Positions 54,194 to 64,000 of a stretch of DNA of 64,000 nt are shown here, piece by piece. The position numbers and the translations under genes were made by a program. Under the pieces are notes generated by a model that was not told the DNA's origin, did no database searches, and was given only the letters and a program-made list of their open reading frames with translations. Every line of letters starts with the position of its first letter. Position 1 is the stretch's first letter. Source of the DNA: Byssovorax sp. (lineage in GTDB: Bacteria > Myxococcota_A > Polyangia > Polyangiales > Polyangiaceae); NCBI GenBank assembly GCA_025362495.1, contig JANYGI010000007.1:34053-98052 (forward strand), given 5' to 3'.

Positions 54194-57100
54194 TCAGCGC
54201 GAAGTCTTCTTCGCCCGCTTGTTCCGGTTGATGAAGAACCACTTGCTCTTGGCGTCGCCCTTCGCCGATGACGATGGCGTCGAAGACGAAGACGACGACG
54301 ACGAGCCGGCCGCGCGCCGCTTGACCTTCTCCTTCTTCTTCGGCTCCACCGAGAGCGAGATCCCGGCGCCGTCCCGGCCGCGCTCGCGCCCTTCGTAGGT
54401 GAGCGTGGCGCGCTGATAGGTGATCTCTTTCCCGTCCTTCTCGAACGACTCCTCGCTCAAGATCACCAGGCCTGCGCGGACCAGGCCGCCGAGGATGTGC
54501 TCGAAGGCGCGCCGCTCCAGGCCTCCTTCCGGGAAGGTGTCGCGGTGGAGCTTGCCAGTCGCCTGCTCGTCGCTGCGCGCCAGGGCCGCGAGGATCCTCG
54601 CTATCGCCGTCTCCTCGGCGGCGCTCGGCTCGCGGAAGCGGCGCGCAATGGCGCTGCTCGGCGCGCAGACGTCGCAGAGCCCGCACGGCGAGCCGTCGTC
54701 TTCCTGATCGCCGAAGTGGCGAATCATGTGCACCATCCGGCAGCCATGGGACTCGGCGAAGCGCCCCATCACCTGGAGCTGCTCCAGCTTGTGATTGCGC
54801 TGGGCCAGATAAGGCCTCTTCCAGGTGTCGACGCCGCGCACGATCTCGCCCTCGCGCGTCGACTCGGCCCCTCCGTGGATGCCGAGCTTTTCCAGGGCCT
54901 TGTCGAAGCGGTCCGGGTCCATCTGGAGCTTGGTCCGGAGCTTGTCGCGGTCGACCGGCTTCTTCGTCAGCTTGGCGTAGATCGACTCGAGCACGGCGGG
55001 ATCGGGGTAGTCGCGATCGTGGAAGAACTCGTGCGTTTTCCGGTCGACGAACGAGTGGAGGAGGATCGCCACGGAGGGCTTGCCGTCGCGGCCGGCGCGG
55101 CCGATCTCCTGGTAATACCCTTCGAGGCTGCCCGGCAGCGCCGCGTGAATGATCGTCCGGACATCGGCCTTGTCGATGCCCATTCCGAAGGCCACCGTCG
55201 CCACGATGATCTCGAGTTTTCCATCGAGGAACGCAGTCTGGATCCGGTCGCGCTCGTCGGCGTCGAGGCCAGCATGGTAGGTGGCCGCGAGCTTCTTCCC
55301 GAGCGCTTTGCCCAGCTCCTCGGCGTTCTTGCGGGTCGCGGCGTAGACGATGGCCGGCCGACGGGCCTTGTCGGCGAGGAGCTCGCAGATCACGTCGGCG
55401 CGCTCCCCCGGGCTCCGCTCGACGATCTCGATGGCGATGTTGGTGCGGCGAAAGCCATGAATGAAGCGCTCGGCGCGGGTCAGGCCGAGCTGCGCGACGA
55501 TGTCGTCTTGCACCTCGGGTGTGGCCGTGGCGGTGAGGGCGATGATCGGCGCGGGGCGGAGCAACGGTAAGCGCTGCCCGAGCATCCGGTAGTCGGGCCG
55601 GAAATCGTGCCCCCACTGCGAGATGCAGTGGGCCTCGTCGACGGCGATGAGCGAGGGAATCCGCCTGGCCAGCATCTCGGGGAACCCCGGCACGCGCAGG
55701 CGCTCGGGCGCGATGAAGAGAAAGTCGAGGCGCCCGGCGAGGTAATCGACGCAGGCTTGCCGCGACTCGGCCCGGGAGCGACCGGAGTGGATCCGCTCGG
55801 CGTGAAACCCCTGCGCCGTGAGCTTGGAGGCCTGGTCTTCCATCAGCGCGATCAGCGGGCTGACGACGAGCGTGGTCCCGGCGCGGGCGATGCCCGGGAG
55901 CTGGTAACAGAGGGATTTGCCGGCGCCGGTGGGCATCACGAGCAGGAGATCACGGCCCTCGGTGGCGGCGCGACAGACCGTCTCCTGGTAGGGGCGAAAG
56001 TCGTCGAAGCCGAAGGAGGCTTTGAGGAGGCGACGGAGATCGCCGGGCGCGGTCGGCGCGCGAGGCCCGGGGCGGGGTACGGCCGGCGACGACGGTGACG
56101 GTGTTGACGGCGTTGACGTCGTGGCGCGGACAGCGGGTGACGCGGCAGCGGAGGGCGCGCGAAGGGCGCGGGGCTCGCGACGGGCCGTGACCGCGCCGGG
56201 CTCGACCAGGGTCGTCGTGCGGTTGATCTGGGTGGCGACACGCTCGCTCGCGGTGGTCTTCGGGGCGCGCGCGGGGCGCTCACCCGCGGGCGCGGCGGTG
56301 GTCTCCGGAGGCCGCTCCCTGGCGATCGCGGCCACGGGTGCGGGGTGCGCTGGTGCGGTGGGCGGGCGCGGTGTACCGCGGGAGACGCGGGAGACGACGT
56401 CGCTCACGTAGGCTTCGATGCTGGCCATGAAGGCCGGGAGATCGCCCTGGCCGCGCTGCATTCGCTTGAGCTTGGCCTCCCACTCGCCCGTCATCGCCGG
56501 GCTCTTGACCTCGGTGTGGACGACCGAGATCAGGCCAATCCCCTTGTCGGTGGCCTCGAGCGATTTGCCCTGGCGAACGACGTACTCGCGGCGCAAAAGG
56601 GTCTCGATGATCTGAGCTCGGGTCGCGGGCGTGCCGAGGCCGAGATCCTTCATCGCGTCGGAGAGCTCTTTCTCTTCGAGCGTGCGCCCGGCGTGCTCCA
56701 TGGCGGTGAGCAGCGTGGCCTCGGTGTAGCGCGGCGGCGGGCGGGTGCGCTTCTGCACCGGGACGGCCTCGAGCACCTTTTGCGGCTGACCGCGGGTGAG
56801 GCCGGCGGGGAGGGCCTGATCGCCGCCGGCGGGCTCCTCCGGCGCCTCGCCTTGACTGGCTTTGTCGGCCTTGCGGGTCGGGCGCGGAGCCGTCTTGCCG
56901 CCGCCGAAATCGAGGACCTTCCAGCCCACGTGATCGACCGCGGTGCCCCGGCTCTCGTAGCGATCGACGATCGGCGGGCGCGCGAGCGAGCTTATCGCGG
57001 TGATCACCGTGGTGACCGAGTACACGTGATCATCGTGCCAGGCCTCGAGCAGGCGGCGACAGACCATGTCGTAGATCCGCTGCTCGTCGGCGCCGAGCGC

Positions 57101-58291
57101 GCCCTCGCGGGCCGGCGTCGAGGTCGGGATGATGGCGTGGTGATCGGTGACGCGGGCGTCGTCGACGAAGCGACGGGAGAGGGGTTTCGTCCCCGTTCCC
57201 GGGGCGATCAGGCCCGGATAACGCCCGGAGATGGCCTGGACCACCGAGCCGAGAGTTGCCGCGATGTCCTTCGACAGGTGGCGGCTGTCGGTGCGGGGGT
57301 AACTCAGGAGCTTGTGCCGCTCGTAGAGTGATTGCGCGACGTCGAGCGTCTTTTGCGCGCTCATCCCGAAGAGGCGGTTGGCGTGGCGCTGGAGCTCGGT
57401 CAGATCGTAGAGCAGCGGCGGAGGGAGCTTGCGCGTCTCGGCCTCGACCGACTCGATGGCGGCCTTCCCCGAGAGGGCGCGCGCCACGATGATCTGGGCG
57501 TCTTCGCCGTCGGGCGGGAGGCGCTTTCGCTTCGCCGGATCGTCACCGTCCTTGTCGCCGGGCGCCGGCGGCCGGAACCACGTGCCCTCGTAGGAGATGG
57601 CCTGAGGCTTCCCGTTCGGGCCGATCGGCGCGAAGGTGGCCAGGACCTCCAGGTAGTCTTCCGGCACGAAGTTGCGAATAGCCACCTCGCGGTCGGCCAC
57701 GATGGCGAGCGTGGGTGTCTGGACGCGGCCGACCGAGATGTCCTGATCGAGCGTGAGGCTGTAGGCGCGCGAGAGGTTCATCCCCACGAGCCAGTCGGCG
57801 CGGCTCCGCCCCTTGGCGGCGTCGGCGAGGCCGTCGTAGTCGGCGCCGCGCTTGAGGCGCTTGAACCCGTCGCGGATCGCGTCGGGCGTCAGGGAGGAGA
57901 TCCAGAGCCGACTCACGGGCTTGGTGCAGCCCGCGGCCTCGTAGATGTAGCGGAAGATCAGCTCCCCCTCGCGGCCGGCGTCCGTCGCGCAGATGATCTG
58001 CGCCGTGGTGCGATCCTTCATGATCTTGCGGATCACGGCGAACTGAGACTTCGTGTCGGAGACGACGACGAGCGGAAACTCGTCGGGCAACATGGGCAGC
58101 GACGCCAGGTTCCAGCGCTTCCAGGCGGGGTTGATCTCGTGCGGCTGCGCCAGCGCGACGAGGTGCCCGATGGCCCAGGTCACGACGTAGCCGCCCCCCT
58201 CGAAGAACCCATCTCCGCGCCGCGTCGCCCCCAGGACGGAGGCGATGTCGCGCGCGACGGAGGGCTTTTCAGCGACTACGGCTATGGTCAC
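54194..58291 (-). CDS. DNA topoisomerase III - RecQ helicase fusion
   Basis: TopB: VVAEKPSVARDIASVLG, ATDAGREGELIFRYIYEA, SVGRVQTPTLAIV, LLSYPRTDSRHL; RecQ: LLVMPTGAGKSLCYQLP, AVDEAHCISQWGHDFRPDYRML, GFRRTNIAIEI, GMGIDKADVRTIIHAALPGSLEGYYQEIGRAGRDG, CGLCDVC; one uninterrupted 1365-aa frame from GTG. Confidence 0.95.
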   Translation of the reverse strand: MTIAVVAEKPSVARDIASVLGATRRGDGFFEGGGYVVTWAIGHLVALAQPHEINPAWKRWNLASLPMLPDEFPLVVVSDTKSQFAVIRKIMKDRTTAQIICATDAGREGELIFRYIYEAAGCTKPVSRLWISSLTPDAIRDGFKRLKRGADYDGLADAAKGRSRADWLVGMNLSRAYSLTLDQDISVGRVQTPTLAIVADREVAIRNFVPEDYLEVLATFAPIGPNGKPQAISYEGTWFRPPAPGDKDGDDPAKRKRLPPDGEDAQIIVARALSGKAAIESVEAETRKLPPPLLYDLTELQRHANRLFGMSAQKTLDVAQSLYERHKLLSYPRTDSRHLSKDIAATLGSVVQAISGRYPGLIAPGTGTKPLSRRFVDDARVTDHHAIIPTSTPAREGALGADEQRIYDMVCRRLLEAWHDDHVYSVTTVITAISSLARPPIVDRYESRGTAVDHVGWKVLDFGGGKTAPRPTRKADKASQGEAPEEPAGGDQALPAGLTRGQPQKVLEAVPVQKRTRPPPRYTEATLLTAMEHAGRTLEEKELSDAMKDLGLGTPATRAQIIETLLRREYVVRQGKSLEATDKGIGLISVVHTEVKSPAMTGEWEAKLKRMQRGQGDLPAFMASIEAYVSDVVSRVSRGTPRPPTAPAHPAPVAAIARERPPETTAAPAGERPARAPKTTASERVATQINRTTTLVEPGAVTARREPRALRAPSAAASPAVRATTSTPSTPSPSSPAVPRPGPRAPTAPGDLRRLLKASFGFDDFRPYQETVCRAATEGRDLLLVMPTGAGKSLCYQLPGIARAGTTLVVSPLIALMEDQASKLTAQGFHAERIHSGRSRAESRQACVDYLAGRLDFLFIAPERLRVPGFPEMLARRIPSLIAVDEAHCISQWGHDFRPDYRMLGQRLPLLRPAPIIALTATATPEVQDDIVAQLGLTRAERFIHGFRRTNIAIEIVERSPGERADVICELLADKARRPAIVYAATRKNAEELGKALGKKLAATYHAGLDADERDRIQTAFLDGKLEIIVATVAFGMGIDKADVRTIIHAALPGSLEGYYQEIGRAGRDGKPSVAILLHSFVDRKTHEFFHDRDYPDPAVLESIYAKLTKKPVDRDKLRTKLQMDPDRFDKALEKLGIHGGAESTREGEIVRGVDTWKRPYLAQRNHKLEQLQVMGRFAESHGCRMVHMIRHFGDQEDDGSPCGLCDVCAPSSAIARRFREPSAAEETAIARILAALARSDEQATGKLHRDTFPEGGLERRAFEHILGGLVRAGLVILSEESFEKDGKEITYQRATLTYEGRERGRDGAGISLSVEPKKKEKVKRRAAGSSSSSSSSTPSSSAKGDAKSKWFFINRNKRAKKTSR

Positions 58292-59897
58292 TGGAGACTG
58301 CTAGATCCTGGAACTGGATCTCTTTCTGCAAGAACAGCCGCTCGGCGGTGGCGCCGCGGGCGCGGACCAGATCGCAGAAGCGGTTGGACTCGACGATGGC
58401 CCTGGCCTCGGGCGAGTAGACGACGTTCATCACGTGGCGGAGCCAGGGCTCTTGACCCATGGCGTAGACATAGACCTGGCCTGGCTTGAAGACCTCGATG
58501 ATCTTGAGGGCCTTGTCGCAATCCGAGCCGTCGAACCGGCGCGACTGGTCGTTCTTGCGGACGAGCGGGCGGGTGAAGAGCGGGCCGTAGAGCCAGCTCA
58601 TCGGGGCGCCCTCGCACTCCATGCCGATGAAGACGATCTCCACGTCGCCCACGTGAGCGTGGATGTGCTCGTAGAGGCGAGGCTCAATGTTGTTGGAGTC
58701 GGCCATCATCAGCATCGAGTGCTTGCCGAGGAGCACGTGGTAGGCGCGCTTCGAGAGGATGTCGAGATCGCCGTGCTCGCCCAGGAACGGGAGGCCCATG
58801 ACGTGGCCGCCGGGGACCGGGATCGGATCCATCTCGCCGATCTCGATCACGCTCTTGAACCCGAGGGCCTGGAAAAGCAGCTTGAGCGAGGGATCCATCA
58901 CCGTGCTGCCGTTGGCCCGCGGGACGACGACGTGCTTTATCCGGTGGCGGAGCTCGAGCAAGGCCTCGAAGAGGATGTGGTCCTGGTGGTTGTGGGTGAT
59001 GAAGACGTAGTCAATCGTCTCGGGGACGTCGGCGTGGGTGAAGCGGTCGTGCTTGCCGTCGAAATCGTAGCTCACCACCGGATCGAAGAGCATGTTGACG
59101 CCGGGGGCTTCGATCAGCACGCAGGCGTGGCCGAAGTAGCGGACGCGCGGGAGATCGCCGGTGTATGGCGTGCGGGCGCGGGGCGGGGCGTCGGTGAAGA
59201 AGGTGCGGAAGAGCTCGGCCTTCTCGGCGGGGACGCCCAGACCAGCGCGGATCTTCTCGAAGGAGCCGGCCTCGTAGCGCAGGCGGTAGAGATCGTCGAG
59301 GACCGGGGAATCGAAGGGGATCTGCACCATCACGTCGCCCGGATTCTCGAGGCGCGGGGTCGAGAGGACGAACTGGCGGGTGTCCGGCTGCATCAGCGAG
59401 AAGCAGAGGCTGTGCGACGAGGTGTCGTGATAGCGGCTCCGGTAGAGCAGCCCCTCGAAGAAGCGGATGCTGGCCGAGTCCTTGAGGTCGTAGACCAGCT
59501 CGACATACCCCTTGAGGGCCTCGGGGACCTTCCTGTAGAGGGCCTCGAGCGAGAAGCCTTTGGCCTCGTCGGCGAGGGTCTTGTCGAGGGCCTTGATCCC
59601 CTCGGCCAGCTCGATCACGTGGGCCTGTGATCTCAGCGTCTTTTCGAGGAGCGCCTTCACCTCGGGCGCGCGCTCGGCCGGGATGTCGAGGAACGGGCCG
59701 CCGCGCATCGCCGGGTTCTGCAGGGCCGAGACGTGGATCTGCGGCGAGGCCACGAACGATTGCATCAGCTTGACGTGGGCGTTGGCCACCAGCATCGCCG
59801 ACGAGGCCGGGGAGAGCAGGTACGACCACGCGTACCACTGGTTGAACAGGGGCTCGATCAGCGCGTTGGGCTTGAGATAGACGAGATCCGCGTCCAT
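58269..59897 (-). CDS. MBL-fold protein, CmlA-like diiron hydroxylase candidate
   Basis: RVRYFGHACVLIEAPGVNMLFDP, THNHQDHILFEALLELRHRIKHVVVPRANG, FLGEHGDLDI, MMADSNNIEPRLY, FIGMECEGAPMSWLYGPLFTRP, YAMGQEPWLRHVM; about 240-aa N-terminal domain. Confidence 0.75.
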   Translation of the reverse strand: MDADLVYLKPNALIEPLFNQWYAWSYLLSPASSAMLVANAHVKLMQSFVASPQIHVSALQNPAMRGGPFLDIPAERAPEVKALLEKTLRSQAHVIELAEGIKALDKTLADEAKGFSLEALYRKVPEALKGYVELVYDLKDSASIRFFEGLLYRSRYHDTSSHSLCFSLMQPDTRQFVLSTPRLENPGDVMVQIPFDSPVLDDLYRLRYEAGSFEKIRAGLGVPAEKAELFRTFFTDAPPRARTPYTGDLPRVRYFGHACVLIEAPGVNMLFDPVVSYDFDGKHDRFTHADVPETIDYVFITHNHQDHILFEALLELRHRIKHVVVPRANGSTVMDPSLKLLFQALGFKSVIEIGEMDPIPVPGGHVMGLPFLGEHGDLDILSKRAYHVLLGKHSMLMMADSNNIEPRLYEHIHAHVGDVEIVFIGMECEGAPMSWLYGPLFTRPLVRKNDQSRRFDGSDCDKALKIIEVFKPGQVYVYAMGQEPWLRHVMNVVYSPEARAIVESNRFCDLVRARGATAERLFLQKEIQFQDLAVSSDHSRSR

Positions 59898-59983
59898 GGA
59901 CTCTGGGGCTCCTGAGGCGCGGGAGGTGCGCCCGTTCGAGGTGAGCGGGTTGAGCAAGAAGGAGGCCTGTTCCGGCGGAGGCG

Positions 59984-61912
<1,929 letters not shown>

Positions 61913-62109
61913 GCGAGCCTCGGGGGGCAGGAGTCGTTCAGGGGTCGGCGGAGAGACACGGCGCGGATAATCCTCGGGACGCGCGCCCGGCGCAAGCGCC
62001 GAGGCGCTGACCGCAACCGCTGCGTCGTCACGCGCAAATTCGCCTGTTTGCATGGCTCGATCGCGGCGTCGATCCTGCGCGCGACTTGACGGCCGCGCGC
62101 CTCGTCGCC

Positions 62110-63090
62110 ATGACGCGCCTCATGCACGCGATTCGACCCCAGGCGCCCGGTGGTCCCGAAGTCCTGACGCTGGCCGAGGTCGAGACGCCGTCTCCCGGAC
62201 CGGGCGAGGTGCGCGTCCGCGTCGAGGCCGCGGGCGTGAACTTCATCGATATCTACCAGCGGAGCGGGCAGTACACGATCCCCACGCCGATGGCGCTCGG
62301 CCTCGAGGGCGCCGGCGTGGTCGAGGCGCTCGGCGAAGGCGCGACGGGCATCTCCCTCGGCGAGCGCGTGGCCTGGGCCGCGTCCGCGGGATCGTACGCG
62401 ACCCACGTGATCGTGCCGGGGGCGCGGCTCGTCCCGGTGCCCGACGGCGTCGACTCGCGGATCGCGGCCGCGGCGATGCTCCAGGGCATGACGGCGGAGT
62501 ACCTCGCGCACTCGACGTTCAAGCTCGGCGCGGCGAGCGTGTGCCTGATCCACGCCGCCGCGGGGGGCGTGGGGCTCATTCTCACCCAGCTCGCCAAGCG
62601 CGCGGGAGCGACGGTGATCGGCACCGTATCGACCGACGAGAAGGCCGAGCTCGCGCGCCAGGCCGGCGCCGATCACGTCATCCTCTATTCACGCGACGAT
62701 TTCGCCGCGGAGACGCGGAAGATCACCGGCGGCAAGGGCGTGAGCGTGGTGTACGACTCGGTCGGCAAAGACACCTTCGAGAAGAGCCTCGACTGCCTCT
62801 CTCCGCGCGGCATGCTGGTGCTCTTCGGCCAGTCGAGCGGGCCTGTGGCGCCGTTCGATCCGCAGGTCCTCTCGCAGAAAGGCTCGCTGTTCCTGACGCG
62901 GCCGACGCTGGGGCACTACACCTCGACGCCGGAGGAGCTGCTCCACCGGGCCGGCGTGGTGCTCGGGGCGATCCAGGCCGGCCACCTGCAGATCCGGATT
63001 GGCGCGACGTACCCGCTCGCAGAGGCCGCGGAGGCCCACCGCGCGCTCGCCGGCCGGGCCACGACCGGCAAGGTCCTGTTGATTCCCTGA
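62110..63090 (+). CDS. quinone oxidoreductase (MDR family)
   Basis: EVRVRVEAAGVNFIDIYQRSGQY, LIHAAAGGVGLILTQLAKRAGATVIGTVST. Confidence 0.92.
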   Translation: MTRLMHAIRPQAPGGPEVLTLAEVETPSPGPGEVRVRVEAAGVNFIDIYQRSGQYTIPTPMALGLEGAGVVEALGEGATGISLGERVAWAASAGSYATHVIVPGARLVPVPDGVDSRIAAAAMLQGMTAEYLAHSTFKLGAASVCLIHAAAGGVGLILTQLAKRAGATVIGTVSTDEKAELARQAGADHVILYSRDDFAAETRKITGGKGVSVVYDSVGKDTFEKSLDCLSPRGMLVLFGQSSGPVAPFDPQVLSQKGSLFLTRPTLGHYTSTPEELLHRAGVVLGAIQAGHLQIRIGATYPLAEAAEAHRALAGRATTGKVLLIP

Positions 63091-63113
63091 CCGGCGCGCG
63101 GCGTCAGCGCCGG
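63091..63113 (+). terminator. hairpin directly after the oxidoreductase stop
   Basis: ccggcgc-gcggcgtca-gcgccgg, 7-bp stem; no T run. Confidence 0.45.
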
Positions 63114-63416
63114 ATCAATAACATGAGCTTGCTCGGCGATGGTGCCGAGAGGCAGACCGTCGAGCCGGACGTGACCGTCGTCGACGGCGATGACCAGGCC
63201 ATCGCCGTCGACGAGCTGCACGCCCGGAGCCCGAGCCATACACAGGCCACGAAGCAGACAGGCGAGGTGAAGCGCAGAAGGCGAGGGGGCACGAGAGTGC
63301 TTGTAGCCGGGGCGCCCGTGCGCGAGAAGCGAGAACGATGCGCCGCACCGAAGCTGGCATATCTCCTGCTCGGCGACGACGCGGGCGGGGCCTCGGCGCT
63401 CGCCGCGGGAGGACGG

Positions 63417-64000
63417 ATGAAGACTCATCTACTCATCGATGGCGAGCTCGTCGCCGGTCAGGGCGAGCCGGAGAGTGTGCTCGATCCCGCCACCGGCGAG
63501 GTCATCGCGCGCGTGCCTGGCGCTTCGACGGCGCAGGTCTCGGCCGCGGTCGCCGCCGCCGACAGGGCCTTTGCCACCTGGAAGCGCACCACGCCGAAGG
63601 AGCGCGCCGCCTTGCTCCTGCGGCTCGCGGATCGTGTCGAGTCGCGCGAGGCCGAGCTCGGACGGCTGGAGTCGCTCAACTGCGGTAAGCCGCTAAGCCT
63701 CGCTCTCGCCGACGAGATGCCGGCCGTGGTCGACGTGCTTCGCTTCTTCGCCGGCGCCGCGCGCGCCAGGATCGGGCTCGCAGCGGGCGAGTACGCCGCG
63801 GGCCACACCAGCATGATCCGCCGCGACGCGCTCGGCGTCGTCGCGGCGATCGCGCCCTGGAATTACCCGCTGATGATGGCCGCGTGGAAGATCGCTCCCG
63901 CGCTCGCCGCCGGGAACACCGTGGTGCTGAAGCCCTCCGAGCAGACCCCGCTCACCACGCTCGCGCTCGCCGAGGATCTCGCCGAGATCTTCCCGCCGGG
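63417..64000 (+). CDS. aldehyde dehydrogenase (5' part, continues beyond window)
   Basis: MKTHLLIDGELVAGQGEPESVLDPATGEVIARVPGAS...APWNYPLMMAAWKIAPALAAGNTVVLKPSEQTPLTTLALAE; absent from ORF track because it is open at the edge. Confidence 0.93.
   Translation, partial: MKTHLLIDGELVAGQGEPESVLDPATGEVIARVPGASTAQVSAAVAAADRAFATWKRTTPKERAALLLRLADRVESREAELGRLESLNCGKPLSLALADEMPAVVDVLRFFAGAARARIGLAAGEYAAGHTSMIRRDALGVVAAIAPWNYPLMMAAWKIAPALAAGNTVVLKPSEQTPLTTLALAEDLAEIFPP

Noticed and set aside
52797-55616. 939-aa minus-strand ORF
   Set aside because: N-terminal part is an out-of-frame read of the RecQ region; lipoprotein begins at 54164
63104-63428. Small ORFs on both strands between the oxidoreductase and the terminal aldehyde dehydrogenase
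   Set aside because: No signal, motif or start context strong enough to call a gene

Overview
64 kb of very GC-rich DNA, probably chromosomal and myxobacterial (many lipoproteins, Pkn-type Ser/Thr kinases, TPR proteins, an NtrC-type regulator). About 47 genes are supported. No rRNA, tRNA, CRISPR array, transposase or prophage was seen. The window opens and closes inside aldehyde dehydrogenase genes that the ORF track misses because they run off the edges. Most notable content: (1) a four-gene operon at 34.8-45.5 kb: S66 peptidase, KS-AT-ACP-(degenerate ACP)-sulfotransferase megasynthase, stand-alone thioesterase, and A-PCP-C-A-PCP NRPS. Its ST+TE ending resembles decarboxylative terminal-alkene systems (CurM/Ols), but no ketoreductase is present. 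(2) A single 1365-aa ORF fusing topoisomerase III to a RecQ helicase, overlapping a CmlA-like MBL-fold protein and following an ABC exporter on the same strand. (3) A predicted RNA ligase preceded by a hairpin-rich, possibly promoter-driven, intergenic RNA candidate. (4) A run of broken or internally deleted genes between 18 and 30 kb. (5) Tandem ribbon-helix-helix-like genes sharing an operator-like motif. All family assignments come from motif reading, without database searches.
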